Assembly (NCBI GenBank): GCA_017302015.1 | Contig: JAFLEE010000004.1 | Location: 1-64,000, forward strand | Length of the DNA stretch: 64,000 nucleotides | From: Spirochaetota bacterium | Lineage (GTDB): Bacteria; Spirochaetota; UBA12135; COTS27; JAFLEE01 | Reading direction: 5' to 3' | Shown: positions 25,132-32,893 of the stretch, piece by piece | How the letters are laid out: the number at the start of each line of letters is the position of its first letter | Position numbering within the stretch: position 1 is the stretch's first letter | Position numbers and translations under genes: made by a program | Notes under the pieces: model-generated | What the model was told of the DNA's origin: nothing | The model's database searches: none | Seen by the model: only the letters and a program-made list of their open reading frames with translations

Positions 25132-26196
25132 TCATTGGATCTTGGAAAGTTCGTCGCGGTTGCGGCGGACCTGAATTTCTTCCTTCTTTTCGGACACGAA
25201 CACGGGGTAGCGCTGTTGGAATTTCCGTTCGCGGATGAAGGTTTCGAGGGTGTTTTTGACCTGGTCGTAGGGCTGGTTCTTGAGTTGCTCTTTATTGCGG
25301 TTGAACTCTTCGTCCCGTTCCTTGTCGGAGACCTGGATCTTGCTCTTGAATTCGCCATCGAGGTAACGGTCTAGGAGGAACGACTCCCAAAGAAAGGCCT
25401 CAGCGAGCACGCCGGTGGGGGAGGAGGTGAATTTCAAGTTTGCCATTTCGGTTTTGACCAAATTCAACAGAATCCGGGTCTCACGGATTTCCTTGCGGAA
25501 CTGGTCGAGCATGGCGGGATTCTGCTTGGCGACCACGTCTTTGCTCACGCCGCGGGCGGCGAGTTCCTGGCCGACGGTGTCGTCGATTTCGCTCAGTTTG
25601 ATCTTGGTGCCTTCGACCTGGGCCACGTAGAAATCGTCGTTTTTCGGGGAGCGGGTCACCTTATATTTCTTTTCAAGGCGGTCCTGGTAGTCTTTTTTCA
25701 TGCGCATCTGCATGTAGGCCTGCTGCACCTGCAGTTTTTCCTGGTCGGCGAGGGCTTCCCAGGGCTTTCCCTGGCCCTTGGAGATATCGCGGGTGTAGAA
25801 GCCCTTCAGGTCTTCTTCCTTCACCTGGGGGGTTCCGATGACCTGCTGGATCTGCCAGGTGAGGAAAAATTGGAGGAAGAGCTGCTCTTTCTGCTGCTCC
25901 CACGCCTTGTTGAGGCCTTCATTTTTCTTGGTGTACCCGGCCTTCGAGGCGGCATAGAGAACGGCTTTTCGGTCGATGAATTGTTGCAGAAAGATATTGA
26001 GATCCTCAACATCCCGTAACGCCAATTTTACCTGTTCACTGCCGCCCTGGGCGCGAAGCAGGTTAATGTAGTCTTGAAACTCGCGGGTGGCGTATTCCTG
26101 ATCGCCGACTTTGATGATCCAAGCGCCTAGGCCCTGGGTGCAGATGAGGCATACCGCGAAGACCAGGAAAAGAATGGATTTGGGTATGGTTTTCAA
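25132..26196 (-). CDS. SurA-like secreted protein (putative periplasmic chaperone)
   Basis: 354 residues. A signal peptide spans 1-24 (SILFLVFAVCLICTQGLGAW). The rest is rich in charged helices, in the manner of the SurA/PpiD N-terminal chaperone domain (VKEEDLKGFYT, LSEIDDTVGQELA). No complete parvulin domain is evident, so isomerase activity is doubtful. Translation must begin at the TTG (26196): it is the only start between the promoter and the signal peptide. It is the first gene of the operon with two FlaA sheath proteins, so a role in folding or exporting periplasmic flagellar protein is reasonable, though inferred. Confidence 0.72.
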   Translation of the reverse strand: MKTIPKSILFLVFAVCLICTQGLGAWIIKVGDQEYATREFQDYINLLRAQGGSEQVKLALRDVEDLNIFLQQFIDRKAVLYAASKAGYTKKNEGLNKAWEQQKEQLFLQFFLTWQIQQVIGTPQVKEEDLKGFYTRDISKGQGKPWEALADQEKLQVQQAYMQMRMKKDYQDRLEKKYKVTRSPKNDDFYVAQVEGTKIKLSEIDDTVGQELAARGVSKDVVAKQNPAMLDQFRKEIRETRILLNLVKTEMANLKFTSSPTGVLAEAFLWESFLLDRYLDGEFKSKIQVSDKERDEEFNRNKEQLKNQPYDQVKNTLETFIRERKFQQRYPVFVSEKKEEIQVRRNRDELSKIQ

Positions 26197-26228
26197 GGGG
26201 TTTCCGGTTCGGGTAGTAAAGAGAAGGC

Positions 26229-26258
26229 ATTATAGAATTCTCTCTATAGTGTTGTCAA
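26229..26258 (-). promoter_or_regulatory. Consensus promoter of the surA-like/flaA operon
   Basis: TTGACA (26253-26258) and TATAAT (26229-26234) are both perfect consensus hexamers, with an 18-bp spacer on the minus strand. TATAGA and TCTATA (26231-26236 and 26243-26248) form a dyad overlapping the -10 box and spacer. The transcript should start about 25 nt before the TTG start codon. Confidence 0.85.
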
Positions 26259-26511
26259 AAGTGGCGTTTTCCCGCTGCCATGGCGGCCTAAATCTTCAGG
26301 ATCTTGTCTCCACGGGTGGACCGTTTCTTAGCAGGAAACCGGCCAAAGGATGAATCTCGGATAAACTAGGTATGAAAATTGCTAAAGAGGAGGCTTTTTT
26401 GCATTTTTGGAGATCCTTTGACGGTTTGGGAGAATTTTGGGGGGGTGGTTGTAAAATTCAACGCATCTGTTTAAACTTCGTGGACCAAATCCCTCTTTAC
26501 AGGAGTCTTGC

Positions 26512-27063
26512 ATGAGCTATCCCGTTTCGATCTCCTTGACGCGCGAAGCCAGCGCCAGCCGGGTCCAACTTATCTTCGGGTTCCTGATCGCCCTGCCCGA
26601 TTCGATCGTCCTCTTCTTTAAGAGCATCCTCGCCAGCATCTATATGTTCCTCGCCTGCTTCACCATCCTCTTCACGGGGAAATATCCGCAGGGTTGGTGG
26701 GAGTATTCCAAGGGCGTGGCGATCACCAGCGCCCAACTCCAGGCCTACCTGATGAACCTGACCACCAAGAAGGGCTCCGAATCGCTGGTGAAGATCGACC
26801 TGGCCTATCCCGGCTCCTGGTCGCGCCTGAAACTCATCTTTGGCGCTTTCTTCCTCATCCCCCACTTTTTCCTTGGCATCTTTAAAGCAATTGGGTTCAT
26901 TTTTGTCCATGGAATTTCCTTCTGGACGATCCTGTTTGCTGGTACCTATCCCGAAGGCATGTGGAATTACGCCTATAGCTTCTATCGCTTCACGACCCGC
27001 ATCACCTTCTTCTCCCAACTCCTCCTCTCCGATACCCCGCCGACCTCCGGCAAGGCCGACTAA
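26512..27063 (+). CDS. DUF4389 membrane protein with internal duplication
   Basis: 183 residues. Two homologous halves each hold a pair of membrane segments ending in a TILF(T/A)G.YP(Q/E)G motif: residues 18-75, with FTILFTGKYPQG, and 105-160, with WTILFAGTYPEG. This duplicated layout is typical of DUF4389 proteins, whose function is unknown. The protein is predicted to sit in the inner membrane with four helices. AGGAG lies 6 nt before the ATG. A strong intrinsic terminator follows the stop. It is divergent from the surA-like/flaA operon. Confidence 0.85.
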   Translation: MSYPVSISLTREASASRVQLIFGFLIALPDSIVLFFKSILASIYMFLACFTILFTGKYPQGWWEYSKGVAITSAQLQAYLMNLTTKKGSESLVKIDLAYPGSWSRLKLIFGAFFLIPHFFLGIFKAIGFIFVHGISFWTILFAGTYPEGMWNYAYSFYRFTTRITFFSQLLLSDTPPTSGKAD

Positions 27064-27088
27064 GGCCGGGCGTTCCCGCGAACCCGAG

Positions 27089-27118
27089 GCCCCCGTCCCC
27101 GACGGGGGCTTTTTTTTT
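27089..27118 (+). terminator. Strong intrinsic terminator after the DUF4389 gene
   Basis: The 9-bp perfect stem GCCCCCGTC/GACGGGGGC with a CCC loop is followed by nine T's. It ends only 22 bp before the next ATG, leaving little room for a separate promoter. Confidence 0.92.
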
Positions 27119-27140
27119 AATCCCGACTCCGGAGACCGAC

Positions 27141-27653
27141 ATGACCGAACCCGAAGCAGAGCACGGCCCCTACCCCCTGCCCCAGCCCAACGAGCTCACC
27201 CCGCAGGAACGCGAGAACGCCATGAGTTCCTATCTCATGATGTTCGCCTCGTATTTCCTCCTCGGGCTGCCGCTTCCCTGGCTCAATTTCATCGCTTCCT
27301 GGATCTTTTGGGGGGTCAACCGCCGAAAAAGCCGGTTCGTGGCCTTCCATGCCTGGCAGAATTTACAGGCGAATTTCTTCACCAGCCTCCTCAATTCGGG
27401 TTGGTTGGCCTGGGTGATCGTGGCCCTCGTGACGGGTCGGTGGACCCCGGCGTTCTTCGCCGGTACGGCGGTGATCGTGGTGTTCAATATCGCCTACATG
27501 GTCAGCGGGGTGGTCGGGGCGGTGAAGGCCAATAAGGGCCTCGTCTACTACCAGTTCGTCTTCGGGCGCATGGCTTTCGACAAGTACTACGGCCCATCGG
27601 CGGGGCCCTTGGCGGCCGCGGCGGTCGTCAATCGCCCGCCCCCGGGGCTTTGA
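27141..27653 (+). CDS. DUF4870 (Tic20-like) small membrane protein
   Basis: 170 residues. A polar N-terminus (1-28) precedes three or four membrane helices. The DUF4870 signature is visible: LPLPWLNFIASWIFWGVNRRKSRFVAFHAWQNLQ, where the charged RKSRFV.FHAWQ loop joins the first two helices. The function of the family is not established. GGAG lies 7 nt before the ATG. It is followed by an M48 protease gene 2 bp away, so they are co-transcribed and may act together in membrane protein quality control; that is inference. Confidence 0.8.
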   Translation: MTEPEAEHGPYPLPQPNELTPQERENAMSSYLMMFASYFLLGLPLPWLNFIASWIFWGVNRRKSRFVAFHAWQNLQANFFTSLLNSGWLAWVIVALVTGRWTPAFFAGTAVIVVFNIAYMVSGVVGAVKANKGLVYYQFVFGRMAFDKYYGPSAGPLAAAAVVNRPPPGL

Positions 27654-27655
27654 GG

Positions 27656-28471
27656 ATGGAACCGAGACTGAGGGGGTACCTGCGCGACGGTCTCATCCTG
27701 ATCGCCCTCGCCGCCGTCGTCTTCCTGGCGGTTTGGTTCCTCGTTCCCAAGAAGGTCCCCTTCGGCAAGCCGGTGGGGGCCCTCGCCCTCGACCTCGAAC
27801 GACAACTCGGTTTAAGCCTCGAGAAGGCCATCCTCCACGATCCGGGCCTGATCACCGATGCCACGGTCACGAACGCCGTGGGCGCGGTCAAACGCAGGGT
27901 GCTGGAAGGCGCCGTCGGCGTGCCGTTTACGGTGCGCGTCGTGGTGGTCAAGAACCGGGAAGCCAATGCGTTCACCTTCCCCGGTGGGGTGATCGTGGTG
28001 TATTCCGGCCTGTTGTCGATCTGCGATCGCCCGGAGGAATTGGCGGCCGTGCTCGCCCATGAGGTCGGCCATGTCTCCCACCGCGACAGCGTTCGGGCGC
28101 TGGCCCAACAGGTGGGGGTGGCCGTCCTCATGGCCGTGATTTCCGGAGGCAACGGGGGGCAGGCCGGCGACCTCATCCAACAGGTCACGGCGATCCATTA
28201 CGGCAAGAGCGTCGAGGCCGATGCCGATGCCTACGCCGTCGAAACGCTGCGCCGGGCCCGGTTGAGCCCGGCCCATTTGGCGGCCTTTTTCCGCAAGATC
28301 CAGGCGCTTCAAGGCCCGGAAGAAGCTCTTTTAAAATGGGTCGATGTGCATCCAGAGACCGAGGCGCGCATCAAGGGCGCCGAAGCGGCGGCGGCTCAAA
28401 CCACCGTCGTAGATAAGCCCATCCCGGTGAATTGGGCCGCGATGAAACGCCGCCTCCCCTCCGCCTTTTGA
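27656..28471 (+). CDS. Membrane-anchored M48-family zinc metalloprotease
   Basis: 271 residues. One membrane segment lies at 12-30. The zinc motif is HEVGH (135-139), with a third ligand Glu187 in KSVEADADAYAVE, and the upstream NAFTFPGGVIVVYSGLL is typical of M48 enzymes (HtpX, BepA, Oma1 type). It probably degrades misfolded envelope proteins. The family often has TPR or extra domains that are absent here. The ATG at 27656 overlaps the region of the preceding stop; a TTG two codons upstream is an alternative. It lies in an operon with a DUF4870 protein, a lipoprotein and a c-di-GMP protein. Confidence 0.88.
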   Translation: MEPRLRGYLRDGLILIALAAVVFLAVWFLVPKKVPFGKPVGALALDLERQLGLSLEKAILHDPGLITDATVTNAVGAVKRRVLEGAVGVPFTVRVVVVKNREANAFTFPGGVIVVYSGLLSICDRPEELAAVLAHEVGHVSHRDSVRALAQQVGVAVLMAVISGGNGGQAGDLIQQVTAIHYGKSVEADADAYAVETLRRARLSPAHLAAFFRKIQALQGPEEALLKWVDVHPETEARIKGAEAAAAQTTVVDKPIPVNWAAMKRRLPSAF

Positions 28472-28473
28472 CC

Positions 28474-29034
28474 ATGAATCCATGGGCCGCCGTTCTCCCC
28501 CTCCTGCTCCTCGCGGGTTGCCGAAGCGCGCGGGCGCCGGTCACGGTGCTCCCGGTGCGACTCGAACCCCGGGGCCAATGGGTCGTGGCGAGCCGTACGG
28601 ACCAGGCCGGATTCGAGGAGACCGTCACCCGCGACCTCCTCGCCAAATGGGTGAGAGCCTCGGCCCTCATCCGCGTGGATGCCAACCTCACCTTCGACTA
28701 TTATTTCGATTTCCGGTGCGACCGGGCGCGCGTGCATTTCGATCCCGCTACGGGGGTCCTCACGTTCGCGGGGGGGCCGCTACGAGTGAAGAAGCCGGTC
28801 ATCAACCGCGCCCGCGTGCTCATCCTCGAGAAAAGCTTGTGGATCAACGAGGAGCGGGAGGCCCGGAAGATCCTCGAGGGCCTCACCGATCGCCTGGCCT
28901 CCATCGGCGCGGCGTGGCGGGAAGAACCCGCGGTCAGAAGCGCCTGCGAGGCGGGACTCCGCGACCTTCTCGCCGGCCTCGCCCGTGACAACGGGTGGGC
29001 CGTGAAGGAGACCCGGTTGGGCTGGGCGCCATGA
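28474..29034 (+). CDS. Predicted lipoprotein, resembling DUF4230
   Basis: 186 residues. The N-terminus is a lipoprotein signal peptide with lipobox LLLAGC (cysteine at 16). The body is beta-rich (ALIRVDANLTFDYYFDF) with a helical C-terminus (EARKILEGLTDRLASIG...). This loosely resembles DUF4230, whose members have a beta domain followed by paired helices; the match is by eye and uncertain. It is expected in the periplasm, tethered to a membrane. Its stop overlaps the start of the large GGDEF-EAL protein (ATGA at 29031-29034), so the two are translationally coupled. Confidence 0.72.
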   Translation: MNPWAAVLPLLLLAGCRSARAPVTVLPVRLEPRGQWVVASRTDQAGFEETVTRDLLAKWVRASALIRVDANLTFDYYFDFRCDRARVHFDPATGVLTFAGGPLRVKKPVINRARVLILEKSLWINEEREARKILEGLTDRLASIGAAWREEPAVRSACEAGLRDLLAGLARDNGWAVKETRLGWAP

Positions 29035-32000
29035 AGCGCCTTTTTTGGCGCCTTTTCGGCGTCAAAGATATGGGGGATCCCGAACGCAATCGCCAGGCCC
29101 GACTGCTGCACTTCACCCTGGGCATTTTCCTCCTGGTGATGCTGCCGATCCTGGCCATCCTCGTGCGCCGCGCCCCGGCCTTCGGGACCGATTTCTATCG
29201 GGCGATCGGCATGGGAGGGGCTTTCCTGCTCTTCTATTCCCTCGCCAAAGCGGGGCGGCTCCACGCCGCCTCTTTCGGGCTCCTCACCGCGCTCCTCGTC
29301 TTTGTCGCCACGGGAACCCAAACCTATGGCGGGATCGTTTCGCTCTCCTATGTGCTCGGCGGCTCGGGGCTCATCGTCTGCGCCGGCTTGCTCTACGGCG
29401 CGAAGGGGGCCGGCACCGCCAGCGTCCTCATGGCGCTCCTCGGGCTGGTGTTTGTCCTCTTCCCGCCGCCCCTGCGCCATGATTCCCCGGCCACGATCTA
29501 TCCCTACCTCCTCATCAACCTGGTTTTTCTTTTCATCACCGGGATCATCAGCTATAGCGCGGTCCTCGTACGTCGCGCCCGGGAAGAGGCGCACGCTGCG
29601 CTCACCGAACGCAACCAGTCCTTGGAGAAGCTCCTGGCCGTGGAATCCCGCCTCAAACTCGCCCTCGAAGGCGCCCATGTGGCCACCTGGGAGTACACCC
29701 CCTCGGAGGCCACGATCGTCTGGTCGGCGGGGACCGAGAAGATCCTCACCTCCCTCGGCCGCGCGCTTCCGGCGGCCTACGCTGATTTCCTGTCCTTGGT
29801 CCGGCCCGAGGACCGCCTCGCCTTGGAGGACGGCTTCCGCGGGGCCCTGGAACGCCCCGAGCAGGCGTTCCGCCTCGAGATCCAATTGGGATGGGGGGGC
29901 CGGGGGTTCGCGTGGGTCGAACTGCGCGGGCGACTTCTCCACGAGGCCCCGGGCCAGGTTGCGCGCATCATGGGAACCCTCGTGGATACGACGGAGCGCC
30001 GGAAAGTCGAGGAGCGCCTGCGCCTGAGCGAAGAGCGTTTCCGCAGCATGGTCACCGACCTCGCCGCCGGCGTCGTGGAGTTCGAAGCCGACGGGGCGGT
30101 CGTCCACGCCAACCCGCGGGCCTTGATGCTTCTGGGGCTCACGTTGCGGGAATTGGCCGGCCAAGATCCGCTCCCCCAATCCTGGCGGTGTTTGGACGAG
30201 AACGGGATCGAAATTCCGAACTTCGGGGAATCCGTGCGCCGATCCCTCCACGAAGGCGGGGCGGTCTCGGGGGTGGTGGTGAGCGTGTGGAAGCCCCGTG
30301 AACGGGATTTCGCCTGGATCCTCTTCCACCTCACCCCCCAGCTCGACGGGGAGGGCCGCCCGACCGGGGCCCTGGCCCACCTCGCCGATATCACCTCCCT
30401 GCGCCGCACCGAGGCGGCCCTGAAGGAGACCGAGGAGCGGTGGATGGAGGTGGTGACCCGCGTCCCCGAGGAGATCCTCTTGTGCGACCGGGAGGGGCGC
30501 ATCCTCTTCTTCAACCGGGTCGAGCCCGCGCTGCGGCGGCGGGTCCTCGGCCATACCCTCTCCGAACTCGCGGCGCCGGAGTCCCGCGCGCTTCTTCGGG
30601 CCACCCTGGAGCGGGTGTTCGAGCGCGGGCTCTCGTGCGAGATCGAATTGGGCCTCCGCATGCGGCGCACCGAGATCGACCCCTATGCGGCCCGGCTGAG
30701 CCCCGTGCGCCGGGAGGGGCTCGTCGGCACCGTCCTCATCATCGCCCGCGACCTCACGCTGAGCCGCCAGGCGGAGTCGGCCCTGCAGGAGGCCGAGCAG
30801 CACCTCGGCGAGTTCATCCGCCATAGCCCCGCCATCGTCTTCATCAAGAACGCCTCCCATCGCCTCGTCTTCGCCAGCGCCTCCCTCGAGCAACTCATGG
30901 GTTGGGGCCCCGAGTTTTGGCAGGGTCGGGAAGACCGCGAGCTCTTCGGCGAGGAAACCGCCACCGCCCTGCGGGCCAGCGAAGACCGCGTCCGGGAGAC
31001 CGGGGAGCCGGTGGTGGTTGAGGAGCGCCTGCGCACCCCCCTCGGGATCCGAGATTTCCTGGTTTCGAAATTCCTCCTGCGTCGGGGGTCCCAGGTGCAC
31101 CTCGCCGGTGTGGGGACGGACATCACCGAGCGGAAGGCCGCCGCGGCGGGGCTCTTCGAGAGCGGCGAGCGACTACGCAGCCTCTTCGAACAGGCCGCCG
31201 TCGGCATCGTCGAAACCGACCTCGCCGGTCGCATCCTGTTCTTTAACCGTTGCTTCGCCGGGATGCTGGGGATCCCCCAGGACGAACTCCGCGGGCGGGA
31301 ATTGTCCGAATGGATCCTTCCCGACAAAAAGGGCCAAGACCAAGCCGCGCTTTCGCGGCTCCAGGCGAAGGAAACCCCGTCGGTGGAGTGGGAAAAGTCG
31401 CTTCGGCGCCACGACGGTTCGACCTTGTGGGTCCAGGCCTCCATCACGCTGACGCACGCCCCGGACGGATCGCCCCGATCCCGCATCTACATCCTAAAAG
31501 ACGTCACCGAACGAAAGGAGACCCTCGAACGCCTGGAATACCACGCCCACTACGATCCGCTCACCGGGATCCACAACCGCCAAAGCCTCACGACCGCCCT
31601 CGAAGAGCGACTCGCCTCGGGCACGCCGGTGACGCTGCTCACCCTCGATCTGCTTCGTTTCCGCGAGATCAACGACACCCTCGGGCATGGCAATGGCGAC
31701 CGGCTGCTGCGGGAGGTGGCGCGGCGGCTGAAGGAGATGGCGCTGGTGCACCAGGCGATGTTGGCCCGCTTGGCGGGGGACGAGTTCGCCTTCCTGCTGG
31801 AGCGCCTCGACCCGGCCCGGGAAGACGAGATCGCCGCCGTGATCGCCGCCAGCCTTCGCCAGCCCATCCGCCTGTCGGACCTGAACCTCGAGATGGAGGT
31901 TTCCATGGGCCTCGCGCGCGCCCCGGACCACGCCGGCGATGCCTGGAGCCTCCTTCGGGCCGCGGACGTGGCGCTCCATCACGCGCGGCTTAAGGGGATC

Positions 32001-32816
32001 GGGGCCTGCCGTTACGAGAGCGGATTGGACCGGGACTCCCCCCGGCGCCTGGCCCTGCTCTCCGACTTGGGCGCGGGCATACGAAACCACGAACTCGTCC
32101 TCCATTTCCAGCCGAAGATCCGTTTTCCCGGCTGCACGGTGGCGGGGTTCGAGGTGCTCTCGCGCTGGTCCCACCCCCGCCTGGGCCTCGTGTCCCCGGC
32201 CGAGTTCATCCCCCTGGCGGAGATCGGGAATCTCATCGCTCCCCTGACCCTCGAGGTGCTCGAGCGCGCCATGTCGCAATGGCGGGAATGGCGGCAAGGC
32301 GGGCACCATGCCCACCTCGCGGTCAATCTCTCCGTGAGGAACCTCCTCGATGAGCGCCTTCCCGAACAGGTATCGGGCTTGATGGCCCGCTACGGAATGG
32401 ACCCCGGCGAACTGGAACTAGAAATCACCGAGAGCGCCATCATGGAGGACCCCGAACGGGCCCAGGCGGTCCTCGAGCGCCTCGCGCTCCTGGGCGTGCG
32501 CCTGTCCATCGATGATTTCGGCACCGGGCACTCCACGCTCTCCTACCTCACCCGGCTTCCGGTCCATGCCCTCAAGATCGACCTCTCCTTCGTGCGTCAG
32601 ATGCGCGAGAGCGTGCGCCATGCGGCCGTGGTCGCCGCCACCGTGCAATTGGCCCATATTCTCGGCCTCCAGGTGGTGGCCGAGGGGGTGGAGGATGAGG
32701 AGACCTCCCGCACGCTCCAGGCTCTCAAATGCGACCAGGCCCAGGGATTCTTCTATTCTAAGCCCCTCCCGGCCCATGAAATCGATCCGGCGCGCTGGCT
32801 CGTGGAGCCGGTCTGA
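29031..32816 (+). CDS. Membrane PAS-GGDEF-EAL cyclic-di-GMP signalling protein
   Basis: 1261 residues. About six or seven N-terminal membrane helices (25-190) are followed by five or so PAS domains (about 205-810), then a GGDEF domain and an EAL domain. The diguanylate-cyclase signature is LAGDEF near 915, a permissive A-site variant. The phosphodiesterase site keeps NLSVRNLLD, EITESAIMED, DDFGTGHS, KID and AEGVEDEE with GFFYSKP; the EAL triplet itself is EVL (near 1039), which keeps the metal-binding Glu. It should make or degrade c-di-GMP in response to a signal. It is the last gene of the M48/lipoprotein operon, followed by a PAS-only paralogue. Confidence 0.93.
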   Translation: MKRLFWRLFGVKDMGDPERNRQARLLHFTLGIFLLVMLPILAILVRRAPAFGTDFYRAIGMGGAFLLFYSLAKAGRLHAASFGLLTALLVFVATGTQTYGGIVSLSYVLGGSGLIVCAGLLYGAKGAGTASVLMALLGLVFVLFPPPLRHDSPATIYPYLLINLVFLFITGIISYSAVLVRRAREEAHAALTERNQSLEKLLAVESRLKLALEGAHVATWEYTPSEATIVWSAGTEKILTSLGRALPAAYADFLSLVRPEDRLALEDGFRGALERPEQAFRLEIQLGWGGRGFAWVELRGRLLHEAPGQVARIMGTLVDTTERRKVEERLRLSEERFRSMVTDLAAGVVEFEADGAVVHANPRALMLLGLTLRELAGQDPLPQSWRCLDENGIEIPNFGESVRRSLHEGGAVSGVVVSVWKPRERDFAWILFHLTPQLDGEGRPTGALAHLADITSLRRTEAALKETEERWMEVVTRVPEEILLCDREGRILFFNRVEPALRRRVLGHTLSELAAPESRALLRATLERVFERGLSCEIELGLRMRRTEIDPYAARLSPVRREGLVGTVLIIARDLTLSRQAESALQEAEQHLGEFIRHSPAIVFIKNASHRLVFASASLEQLMGWGPEFWQGREDRELFGEETATALRASEDRVRETGEPVVVEERLRTPLGIRDFLVSKFLLRRGSQVHLAGVGTDITERKAAAAGLFESGERLRSLFEQAAVGIVETDLAGRILFFNRCFAGMLGIPQDELRGRELSEWILPDKKGQDQAALSRLQAKETPSVEWEKSLRRHDGSTLWVQASITLTHAPDGSPRSRIYILKDVTERKETLERLEYHAHYDPLTGIHNRQSLTTALEERLASGTPVTLLTLDLLRFREINDTLGHGNGDRLLREVARRLKEMALVHQAMLARLAGDEFAFLLERLDPAREDEIAAVIAASLRQPIRLSDLNLEMEVSMGLARAPDHAGDAWSLLRAADVALHHARLKGIGACRYESGLDRDSPRRLALLSDLGAGIRNHELVLHFQPKIRFPGCTVAGFEVLSRWSHPRLGLVSPAEFIPLAEIGNLIAPLTLEVLERAMSQWREWRQGGHHAHLAVNLSVRNLLDERLPEQVSGLMARYGMDPGELELEITESAIMEDPERAQAVLERLALLGVRLSIDDFGTGHSTLSYLTRLPVHALKIDLSFVRQMRESVRHAAVVAATVQLAHILGLQVVAEGVEDEETSRTLQALKCDQAQGFFYSKPLPAHEIDPARWLVEPV

Positions 32817-32893
32817 GGCGGGGTGCGCGTTTGAAAAAGCCGGGATAATCCCCGACAATAGGGAAGCCTCAGCCCGGGTCGGGGGGGAGCCGC

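Noticed and set aside
26372-26515. A 47-codon frame ending in an ATGA overlap with the DUF4389 gene
   Set aside because: Codon use is AT-rich unlike the real genes, the ribosome site is weak and no fold is apparent. The surrounding 26259-26511 stretch is otherwise AT-richer promoter DNA with no clear second promoter.
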